Positions 37,866 through 44,524 of a stretch of 44,524 nt of DNA are shown piece after piece (position 1 is the stretch's first letter; every line of letters starts with the position of its first letter). A model generated the notes under the pieces. That model saw nothing but the letters and a program-made list of their open reading frames with translations. It did not search any database and had not been told where the DNA came from. Both the position numbers and the translations under genes were made by a program. This DNA is from Flavobacteriales bacterium (lineage in GTDB: Bacteria > Bacteroidota > Bacteroidia > NS11-12g > UBA955), in assembly GCA_002737705.1 (NCBI GenBank), contig NSIM01000013.1:1-44524 (forward strand). The letters are read 5' to 3'.

Positions 37866-38782
37866 AATCAAGGCAAGGCCAATTGTTTTCTACCCCATTT
37901 TTTTTAATGGCTGCAATGGCTTTCTTCGCGCCAACACCTTCGACAGCGCAAGAAATTAAATCCACAGTTCAAATTGTAGCTCCCCGGGTTCAATTGAGTG
38001 ATAAGCAAATTTTGATCACACTTCAAAATGCGGCACAACAATTTATCAATACCAGGAAATGGACAGATGAAACGCTAAATATGCAGGAAAAAATAGAGAT
38101 TTCTCTATTTTTTGATATTACTGCCATGAACAACAACGACTTTTCTGGAACCCTGCAGTTTCAGATAATTCGTCCTACATACAATGCGACATACAAAACA
38201 ACCATCTTTCAGTTCAATGATGAAGATATTTCCTTTTCATACCGCGAATTTGAAAATCTCGAATACCAAGAGAATGCCAATGTAAGCGACTTTACTGCCC
38301 TATTGGCTTATTATGTCAATATCGCCCTAGGGATGGATTTTGATAGTTTTGGAGAAATGGCCGGTAGTCCTTACTTTTCAAAAGCGCAAAGTTTGGTCGG
38401 TATCATGAGCAATGTCGTTGGGTGGCGTCAAGGAGATGGGAAAGGCATTCGAAACAGGTATTACCTATCCGAAAATCTTACAAATGCCCGTTTCAAAGAA
38501 TTGCGTTTACTTACCTATAACTACCATCGAAAAGGAATGGACCAATTTTCAGAAAATCCAGATCTGGCAAGGAAAACCATTACGGATCTACTGAAAAAAT
38601 TAAAAGAATCCCAATCGTTGCTGCAGAATTGTTTATTGCAGAAATCTTTCTTTTCTACGAAATGGCCAGAATTGGTTGAGATCTATAAAGGCGCCACAGT
38701 TCCAGAAAAAGCCGTAATTGTAAAGTTATTGACTGAAATGGATCCGACAAATTCACAACGGTATGAAAAAATAAAAGGATGA
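37850..38782 (+). CDS. porD: DUF4835-family protein (T9SS PorD)
   Basis: The 310-residue exported protein has a signal peptide ending PTPSTAQ (about residue 34) and a DUF4835 domain over its full length. Signatures are LSDKQILITLQNAAQQFINTRKW-type N-terminal sequence, then NDEDISFSYREFENLEYQ and FTALLAYYVNIALGMDFDSF. The family is found in Bacteroidota, is linked to type IX secretion under the name PorD, and usually follows coaBC. The function is not known in detail. It overlaps coaBC by 16 bases and aroB by 4. Confidence 0.88.
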   Translation: MAIKIKSRQGQLFSTPFFLMAAMAFFAPTPSTAQEIKSTVQIVAPRVQLSDKQILITLQNAAQQFINTRKWTDETLNMQEKIEISLFFDITAMNNNDFSGTLQFQIIRPTYNATYKTTIFQFNDEDISFSYREFENLEYQENANVSDFTALLAYYVNIALGMDFDSFGEMAGSPYFSKAQSLVGIMSNVVGWRQGDGKGIRNRYYLSENLTNARFKELRLLTYNYHRKGMDQFSENPDLARKTITDLLKKLKESQSLLQNCLLQKSFFSTKWPELVEIYKGATVPEKAVIVKLLTEMDPTNSQRYEKIKG

Positions 38783-39831
38783 TATGGCAAGGTCTTGATA
38801 TCACGACTGCTTTACAAAAAGCCTTGTCAAGATACAAACCAGAATCCGTTTTTATCCTCTGTAGCGAAGGTTCCTTATTCCATGCGAGAACAACCTTGGA
38901 GAGGGCATTCCCAGTTTTTATTCGCCGACAATGTTTTGTTATTCCAGATGGTGAAAAAGCCAAATCACTAAAAACTGCTGAAGACATCTGGACTTGGTTG
39001 GCTGAAGAAAACTGTAAACGTGATGGACTGCTTATCAATATTGGTGGCGGTGCTGTTTGTGATGTGGGTGGATTCTGCGCATCGAGTTTTATGCGGGGTA
39101 TCGAATTTTGGAATATCCCAAGTACCCTACTTGCTATGGTCGATGCATCAGTGGGCGGAAAAACCGGCATCAATCTTAACAGTTTTAAAAACTATATCGG
39201 CAGCTTTGCAAAACCCTCACATGTATTTATAGACCCGCAGTTTATCAAAACCCAATCTTCAGATGAATTGCTTAGCGGATGGGCGGAAGTAATTAAACAC
39301 GGCGTAATTGAAGGAGATACGCTTTGGAAAATCGTCAATGAAGGAATGCCTGAAACAAATGATTCCGCAGCCTGGTTAGAGATTATTGTGCAAAATACTG
39401 CAATTAAGGCACGCATTGTAGACGATGATTTTACAGAATTGGGTGCACGAAAATTGCTAAACTTAGGCCATACCCTCGGACATGCTTTCGAATCAATGGC
39501 GATTGAAAACCCGGGTATCCAAAACCCCATATCCCATGGAAGGGCCATCGCCTGGGGGTTGTTATTAGAAACCGAAATATCTGTTGCGTTAAAAATATGT
39601 GATACAGAAATACTTCAGCATATCCAATCTCTGATAGAGCCACTGTATGAAAAAATCATCTTTACAAGGCAACAAGTTGATAGCATGCTGCATTGTATCA
39701 AGGGGGATAAAAAAAATACTGGCAATGTGGTTAGGTTATCGCTTATCAGAAAAGTGGGAGATTGTGTATATGACATCGGTACAGACCTACTCCAAGTGAA
39801 ACAAATATTACTCAGTCATGCTAGCCATTAG
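38779..39831 (+). CDS. aroB: 3-dehydroquinate synthase
   Basis: This enzyme makes 3-dehydroquinate from DAHP, the second step of the shikimate pathway, using NAD and zinc. The 350 residues have DGEKAKSLKTAEDIW (about 56-70), the NAD loop GGGAVCDVGGF (about 89-99), the strongly conserved PSTLLAMVDASVGGKTGIN (about 114-132), the zinc-ligand Glu in GWAEVIKHGVI (about 170-180) and the His motif NLGHTLGHAFE (about 230-240). Length is normal. It overlaps porD by ATGA and aroA by 14 bases. Confidence 0.94.
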   Translation: MIWQGLDITTALQKALSRYKPESVFILCSEGSLFHARTTLERAFPVFIRRQCFVIPDGEKAKSLKTAEDIWTWLAEENCKRDGLLINIGGGAVCDVGGFCASSFMRGIEFWNIPSTLLAMVDASVGGKTGINLNSFKNYIGSFAKPSHVFIDPQFIKTQSSDELLSGWAEVIKHGVIEGDTLWKIVNEGMPETNDSAAWLEIIVQNTAIKARIVDDDFTELGARKLLNLGHTLGHAFESMAIENPGIQNPISHGRAIAWGLLLETEISVALKICDTEILQHIQSLIEPLYEKIIFTRQQVDSMLHCIKGDKKNTGNVVRLSLIRKVGDCVYDIGTDLLQVKQILLSHASH

Positions 39832-41272
39832 CAAAGGGGAATACCGCCTAGAAAAGAAACCCTATCGGGTTAGCCTTCCCCCTTCTAAAAGCATGGCAAA
39901 CCGGGCACTTATCATTGCAGCCCTTTCGGACAAATTAGACGCTTTCTTAAAAAAGAATCCGAACCTGCAAAAAGATTCCTGCCGCGATACGCAATTACTT
40001 TTACATGCTTTACAAAATCGCCAAGGTGTAACATTTGAATTCCGTGATGCAGGTACACCCTTCCGCTTATTTTTGGCATACGCTTGTGCAACATTTATAC
40101 ATTCTTTTGAACTCCATGGTGATGAAAGCCTCAACAATCGTTGTGTGAAACCCCTTGTCGATGCTTTGCGGGTCTGTGGAGCAGAAATAACATACCTAAA
40201 GAAGGATGGATTTCCACCACTTCAAATCACCAAAGGAATGGATCATTTCGATTCTGTCTCCATTGACAGAAGCCAAAGCAGTCAATTTGTGAGTGCTATG
40301 TTATTGGTAGCCCCCTTTTTTTCTGGAAAGAAACAAATCACACTCTTGGGCGATGCACATTCTGATAGTTATATTCAGCTAACAATCGATCAAATGCGTT
40401 TGGCAGGTGTAGAAGTAGAAATCCAGTATCCCATTGAAGGCCGAACAAGTCTCATCGGGCCTTTCTTTTTTCCCCAGTCGGGGAAACATAGCATCCCTGT
40501 TTTAAAAAATATTTCTTGTTCTTCTGCATATACAAGCCCATTGAATTGCAAAATTGAGGGAGATTGGAGCGCTGCGACATTCTTCTATCCCATTGTGTAT
40601 TCAGCCCTCGATTTGTGTTTCAAAGAAAAAAATCGGAAGTCGCAAACAGCAAATACCCTCTATCTTTCTCCCCTTCACCTCGAATCATTTCAATACGATG
40701 CCAACATGAGTGAACATTCAAAACACTTTGGATTTTCGACTACAAATGCCTCAACAAAACACCAAAATAGGGTTAAAATTTACAGGCCTACACATAACAG
40801 GCATACGCTCATCAATGCTACCGATCATGCCCAACCCAATCATAAATTACCCTATGAACACATATTGAATCCCCTTGTTTTTGACATGGCAAATGAACCA
40901 GATACTGTATTGGCACTCCTGTCTCTGTGTATGCTTAAAGAACAAACCGCACTATTCAAAAACATAGACAATTTGCAATGGAAAGAAAGCAATCGAATAC
41001 TTGCAATACAAGAAATTGCCATCAATCTACAATGCTCTTTTATCAGGAATCCGATTTGCGACGAATGGTTATTTGATGCCAGTACACTCGTTTGGCCTAA
41101 AGAAATCTCGATAGCCTCCCATGATGACCACCGAATTGTCATGGCCTTTTCCGCTCTATCTAACCGAATTCCCATTGTGTATATCGACAATCCCAATTGC
41201 GTAGAAAAATCATTCCCTTCGTATTGGGAGCAACTCAAGAATTGTAACTTTGAACTGATTTTTACACAATAA
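39818..41272 (+). CDS. aroA: EPSP synthase (3-phosphoshikimate 1-carboxyvinyltransferase), long divergent form
   Basis: The enzyme condenses phosphoenolpyruvate with shikimate-3-phosphate. Catalytic positions can be placed by hand: Lys24, Ser25 and Arg29 (PPSKSMANRA), Arg108, the SSQ at 154-156, Asp362 in NEPD, Lys389/Glu390/Arg393, His438/Arg439 (DDHR) and Lys464. All are present, so it should be active. At 484 residues it is 50-70 longer than usual. Most of the extra lies around 270-355, a polar, His/Asn-rich stretch before the Asp362 motif. The GTAMRP loop reads GTPFRL. It overlaps aroB by 14 bases. Confidence 0.88.
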   Translation: MLAISKGEYRLEKKPYRVSLPPSKSMANRALIIAALSDKLDAFLKKNPNLQKDSCRDTQLLLHALQNRQGVTFEFRDAGTPFRLFLAYACATFIHSFELHGDESLNNRCVKPLVDALRVCGAEITYLKKDGFPPLQITKGMDHFDSVSIDRSQSSQFVSAMLLVAPFFSGKKQITLLGDAHSDSYIQLTIDQMRLAGVEVEIQYPIEGRTSLIGPFFFPQSGKHSIPVLKNISCSSAYTSPLNCKIEGDWSAATFFYPIVYSALDLCFKEKNRKSQTANTLYLSPLHLESFQYDANMSEHSKHFGFSTTNASTKHQNRVKIYRPTHNRHTLINATDHAQPNHKLPYEHILNPLVFDMANEPDTVLALLSLCMLKEQTALFKNIDNLQWKESNRILAIQEIAINLQCSFIRNPICDEWLFDASTLVWPKEISIASHDDHRIVMAFSALSNRIPIVYIDNPNCVEKSFPSYWEQLKNCNFELIFTQ

Positions 41273-41323
41273 ATTTTATATACTCACTAAATATACCCTA
41301 TTTGTGATATTATACGCTCCAAG

Positions 41324-41938
41324 ATGAAATCAACGATAAGTCAAAACCCCACGCATTTGAATGCGTTTGTTGGAAACAAAAAGAACTACACTTTGAAATC
41401 TAGCCTACTTCTTTTACCATTGCTCCCCCTGATTCTCTTTCAAGCTTGCAATAAAAAACCCCTCTATACATTAAGTGAAGTTAAAACAGTATTAAACAAA
41501 CAGCTTATTTGTTGGAATAAGGGCGATATAGAAGGATTTATGCAAGGGTATTTGAAGGATAGCTCCGTTCGATTTATCACCAAAAAAGGAGTAAAAACAA
41601 AGTGGGAGGATATCCTTTCAGGATACCAAAAATCTTATCCCACCCAAGAAAAAATGGGGTTCTTAACATTCTATACCGATGAAATCCGATGGATTGATTC
41701 CGCTGTGGGTATTTCTATGGTCATTGGCCGATGGCAAATAACGAAACCACACGAACCATCCCAAACTATCCAATCTTCAGTGAATAAAAATAGCAAGACA
41801 GAAGCTGATCAGATCGAAAATACAGGCAGTACACAGAATAAAAATCCATCTGCAAAAGATACTTTTTCTGGCCAATTTTCACTCATTTTTATGGCCACCC
41901 AAAGAGGACCTAAAATTCAAATTGACCATACTTGGTAA
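41324..41938 (+). CDS. Lipoprotein with a DUF4440/SnoaL-like domain
   Basis: The 204-residue protein has a signal sequence with a lipobox (LILFQAC, Cys43) and an NTF2/SnoaL-type fold suggested by VLNKQLICWNKGDIEGFMQGY (about residues 56-76) and DSSVRFITKKG. Bacteroidota have many such DUF4440 proteins. A Ser/Asn-rich, low-complexity insert (about 150-180) interrupts the last strands. The N-terminus before the hydrophobic segment is long (about 25 residues); no later ATG keeps the whole signal. It sits between aroA and aroC, 6 bp before aroC. The function is unknown. Confidence 0.75.
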   Translation: MKSTISQNPTHLNAFVGNKKNYTLKSSLLLLPLLPLILFQACNKKPLYTLSEVKTVLNKQLICWNKGDIEGFMQGYLKDSSVRFITKKGVKTKWEDILSGYQKSYPTQEKMGFLTFYTDEIRWIDSAVGISMVIGRWQITKPHEPSQTIQSSVNKNSKTEADQIENTGSTQNKNPSAKDTFSGQFSLIFMATQRGPKIQIDHTW

Positions 41939-41944
41939 AGACAT

Positions 41945-43093
41945 ATGAGCAGAAATAGCATTGGTAAAAACCTTGTTCTCACCAGTTTCGGAGAAAGTCA
42001 CGGCCCATTCATCGGAGCGGTATTGGATGGATTTCCACCCAATTTTAGATTGGATATACATGCCATACAGGACGACATGAATCGTCGCAGACCCGGACAA
42101 AGTTACCTGAGTAGCCCACGAAAAGAAGACGATGCGATATCCATCATTTCGGGGGTTTTTGAGGAAAAAACAACTGGCTCGCCCATTGCAATACTGATTG
42201 CAAATACCGATGCAAAATCTTCTGACTATGATGATCTAAAAGACCTTTATCGCCCAGGCCATGCAGATTTATTATACGAAAAAAAATACGGATTTCGCGA
42301 CTACCGGGGTGGCGGTAGAAGCAGCGCAAGAATAACTGCAGGGTGGGTTGCTGCTGGCAGCTTGGCAAAACAATGGTTAATTTCGGGCGCATACAAAAAA
42401 AATATCCCCTTTGCTAGCGCCATCCAGCCCAATCCGATTGGAGGCAATGCCAGTGGATACCCAATCTGCACCACTGCATGGGTAAAACAAATCCATACCA
42501 TCGTCTGCGGTCCATTGCATACAATACCCACAACCCAAGAAATTGAAAGTTCCCTCGTGCGCTGCCCAGACAAGATAGCAGCAAAAGAAATGGAAAATGC
42601 CATCGTATCAGCCAAAGAAAGTGGCGATAGTTTGGGCGGAATTGTGAGTTGCACAATAGAAAATACCCCGATGGGATTGGGAGAACCATTGTTTGGGAAA
42701 TTGCAATCGGTCTTGGGACAATACCTACTCAGTATTAACGCAGTAAAAGGAATTTCATTTGGAGAAGGATTTCAGGCAGTATTAATGAAAGGCTCTGAGC
42801 ACAATGATTCATGGATCGTCAAAGAAAAAAATACTGTTGGAACCAGCACAAATCATGCTGGAGGAATGATAGGAGGCATGGCTACTGGTGAACCCATTTA
42901 TATTGAAATTGCATTCAAGCCCACATCCAGCATCGGAATTGCACAAAAAACATTGAATTCCAAATTGGAAGAAACCCCAATTTTAGGCAAAGGTCGACAT
43001 GATCCTTGTGTCTTACCAAGGGCCGTCCCCATCATTGAAGCCATGGTCAATTTAGCCATTATGGATTTACTATTGGAGCCATCCTATCTCTAA
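41945..43093 (+). CDS. aroC: Chorismate synthase
   Basis: This enzyme makes chorismate from EPSP using reduced FMN, the last step of the shikimate pathway. The 382 residues carry the family signatures: TSFGESHGPFIGAVLDGFPP (about 13-32), RRRPGQ (about 46-51), the RPGHADLLYEKKYGFRDYRGGGRSSAR region (about 105-130, including the catalytic His of PGHAD) and a C-terminal GRHDPCVLPRAVPIIEAM segment. Length is typical. It begins 6 bp after the lipoprotein gene and ends 4 bp before mazG. Confidence 0.96.
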   Translation: MSRNSIGKNLVLTSFGESHGPFIGAVLDGFPPNFRLDIHAIQDDMNRRRPGQSYLSSPRKEDDAISIISGVFEEKTTGSPIAILIANTDAKSSDYDDLKDLYRPGHADLLYEKKYGFRDYRGGGRSSARITAGWVAAGSLAKQWLISGAYKKNIPFASAIQPNPIGGNASGYPICTTAWVKQIHTIVCGPLHTIPTTQEIESSLVRCPDKIAAKEMENAIVSAKESGDSLGGIVSCTIENTPMGLGEPLFGKLQSVLGQYLLSINAVKGISFGEGFQAVLMKGSEHNDSWIVKEKNTVGTSTNHAGGMIGGMATGEPIYIEIAFKPTSSIGIAQKTLNSKLEETPILGKGRHDPCVLPRAVPIIEAMVNLAIMDLLLEPSYL

Positions 43094-43097
43094 AAGA

Positions 43098-43871
43098 ATG
43101 AAAAAAGAAGAAATACTTGCACAATTTTCATCACTGCTGGATGTAATGGATGAATTGCGAACAAAATGCCCCTGGGATAAAGAACAAACCTGGGAAACCA
43201 TTCGAACACTCACCATCGAAGAAACCTATGAACTTTCAGATGCAATCATCCAAAATGATGCTACAGAAATAAAAAAAGAACTCGGAGATCTTCTACTTCA
43301 CATTATTTTTTACAGTAAAATTGGCGCAGAAAAAGGTATATTCGACATGGGTGATGTAACAAAATCGCTCATTGACAAACTAAAACGGAGGCATCCCCAT
43401 ATTTATGGTACTGTTATTGCCAACAATGCCAACAAGGTAAAACAAAACTGGGAGCAAATTAAACTCACCGAGAAAGGAAATAAAAAAAATGGCGTTTTGG
43501 ATGGCGTACCCAAAGGATTAACGGGTATTGTCAAAGCCTTTCGGATGCAAGAAAAAGCGTCGCAAGTTGGATTTGACTGGAATAATCCAATGGATGCCTT
43601 TAAGAAAGTAGAAGAGGAATGGGCCGAATTTCAAACAGCCAAAACACAGTCCGAAAAAATTGGAGAATTTGGAGATTATCTATTCGCTTTAATCAATTAC
43701 GCAAGGCTCAGCGGAATCAACTCAGATGATGCCTTGGAATTGACAAATCAAAAATTCATTCGACGATTCAAGCGTATCGAAGGAATGGCTGAAGACCAAG
43801 GTAAGTCTTTAAAGGACATGACATTATCTGAAATGGATGCGTTGTGGAATTTGGTAAAAAAGTCTGAATAA
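43098..43871 (+). CDS. mazG: Nucleoside triphosphate pyrophosphohydrolase MazG
   Basis: MazG hydrolyses NTPs and dNTPs to monophosphates and pyrophosphate, a house-cleaning role. The 257 residues have two MazG modules. The first has the full metal motif: LRTKCPWDKEQTW, then EETYELSDAI and KKELGDLLLHII. The second, C-terminal module has VEEEWAEFQTA and EFGDYLFALINYARLSG. Length and order match the E. coli type. It ends the aro cluster and faces the rRNA operon head-on. Confidence 0.95.
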   Translation: MKKEEILAQFSSLLDVMDELRTKCPWDKEQTWETIRTLTIEETYELSDAIIQNDATEIKKELGDLLLHIIFYSKIGAEKGIFDMGDVTKSLIDKLKRRHPHIYGTVIANNANKVKQNWEQIKLTEKGNKKNGVLDGVPKGLTGIVKAFRMQEKASQVGFDWNNPMDAFKKVEEEWAEFQTAKTQSEKIGEFGDYLFALINYARLSGINSDDALELTNQKFIRRFKRIEGMAEDQGKSLKDMTLSEMDALWNLVKKSE

Positions 43872-44132
43872 GGCCCACGGTCACATACCAATCATCGTTG
43901 CCCCTAATTTTTTTGTGGATGGTCCCAGCAAAAATCCCTGTATTTCGATGCAAAATCTTTTGCCCCATATGGTTTGGTGGGGAAATAATGCGTAAACTAT
44001 ATTCTCTTTTTGAAATTCTCGGTTTATGACCTGCAAGGTAAATCCATTTTTGCCCCCTTTATGGGTTGCAGAACAGCTTCGCAAGGTGGAGGCGTTTGTT
44101 ATGTAGAACGTATTTGCGTTGTATTGCCATTG
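43872..44132. other. Spacer between mazG and the rRNA terminator
   Basis: No gene is supported here. One open stretch at 44010-44135 (plus strand) reads VYDLQGKSIF, loosely like the start of a T9SS type A sorting domain, but it soon loses resemblance. Confidence 0.5.
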
Positions 44133-44168
44133 TAAAACAAAAAACCCCGGCTTGAAGGCCAGGGTTTT
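44133..44168 (-). terminator. Rho-independent terminator of the rRNA operon
   Basis: On the minus strand, arms 44168-44158 and 44151-44141 pair over 11 positions (AAAACCCTGGC with GCCGGGGTTTT, including one G-T wobble) and are followed by a T-rich tract to about 44133. It lies 12 bases past the 5S gene, the proper place for the end of the rRNA transcript. Confidence 0.85.
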
Positions 44169-44180
44169 GTCTTATATAAA

Positions 44181-44290
<110 letters not shown>

Positions 44291-44344
44291 AAGATCTTAA
44301 AAAGTCTATGACAAATGCTGGAAACAAGAAATAAAAAAAGAGTA

Positions 44345-44524
44345 GGTAAGTCTACGGGTAATTAGTACTACTTGACTCATACATTACTGTATTTACATCT
44401 ATAGCCTATCAACGTAGTAGTCTTCTACGACCCTTAAAGGAAAACTCATCTTGAGACTAGTTTCGCGCTTAGATGCTTTCAGCGCTTATCTATTCCGCAC
44501 GTAGCTACTCTGCGATACAGCTAG
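44345..44524 (-). rRNA. rrl: 23S ribosomal RNA, 3' end (partial)
   Basis: The minus strand matches the last about 180 bases of 23S rRNA: AGCGCTGAAAGCATCTAAGC, the GAAACTAGTCTCAAGATGAG segment, and AGTAGTACTAATTACCCGTAG near the end. The gene continues beyond the right edge of the window. The 3' end at about 44345 is an estimate. A 54-base spacer separates it from 5S. Confidence 0.93.

Noticed and set aside
44010-44135. T9SS type A sorting-domain remnant before the rRNA terminator
   Set aside because: Only about ten residues resemble the motif; an open run of 41 codons is within chance for this composition.

Overview
The window is chromosomal DNA of a Bacteroidota bacterium; a lineage such as Chitinophagia or Saprospiria is possible, but the order cannot be fixed from this sequence. 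The evidence is: two type IX secretion (T9SS) genes (porW/sprE-like and porD/DUF4835); a secreted PKD protein with a type B T9SS sorting domain; the order bamD-rpoZ-coaBC-DUF4835; a two-gene transketolase; and at least eleven TAnnTTTG promoter boxes upstream of genes. No CRISPR array, insertion sequence, prophage or tRNA gene was found. The right end runs into an rRNA operon read leftward (5S, then the 3' end of 23S).

Layout. 1-3561: the 3' part of a porW/sprE-like T9SS lipoprotein gene and a class A penicillin-binding protein. 3618-5157: type B ribosomal protein L31 with a strong terminator, then a GlmU-family protein. 5294-7996: malate dehydrogenase facing away from arginine decarboxylase and a VF530-family protein. 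8013-13706 (minus): a sodium/solute symporter, a large unrecognised secreted protein with an odd G-rich leader, an NlpC/P60 hydrolase and a two-cluster ferredoxin. 13766-17628: a YfcE-type phosphoesterase with altered metal ligands, uridine kinase, a MORN-type repeat protein, an MmcQ/YjbR protein and a cyclophilin-FKBP lipoprotein. 17732-21977: nucleotide synthesis (pyrG, guaB) and a secreted endonuclease/exonuclease/phosphatase-family protein. 22358-27628: a 35-repeat S74 surface protein followed by a T9SS cargo protein. 27795-32058: cvfB and mfd. 32193-35391 (minus): a transketolase split into two genes with a secreted von Willebrand factor A (VWA) gene between them. 35529-43871: bamD-rpoZ-coaBC-porD-aroB-aroA, in which every junction overlaps, then a lipoprotein gene, aroC and mazG. 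43872-44524: spacer, rRNA terminator, 5S and 23S.

Most genes are core metabolism or envelope biogenesis. The less ordinary material is: (1) the VWA gene inside the transketolase operon; (2) the shikimate genes fused by overlaps to the outer-membrane/RNA polymerase/CoA cluster; (3) a phosphoesterase with reciprocal Asp/Asn changes and a lost His; (4) a GGTTGG-rich, hairpin-containing leader before an unrecognised secreted protein of about 860 residues; (5) paired repeats at three-helical-turn spacing next to speA and near the large secreted gene; and (6) promoter boxes so close to start codons that several mRNAs should be almost leaderless. No clearly new defence or mobile system was found.
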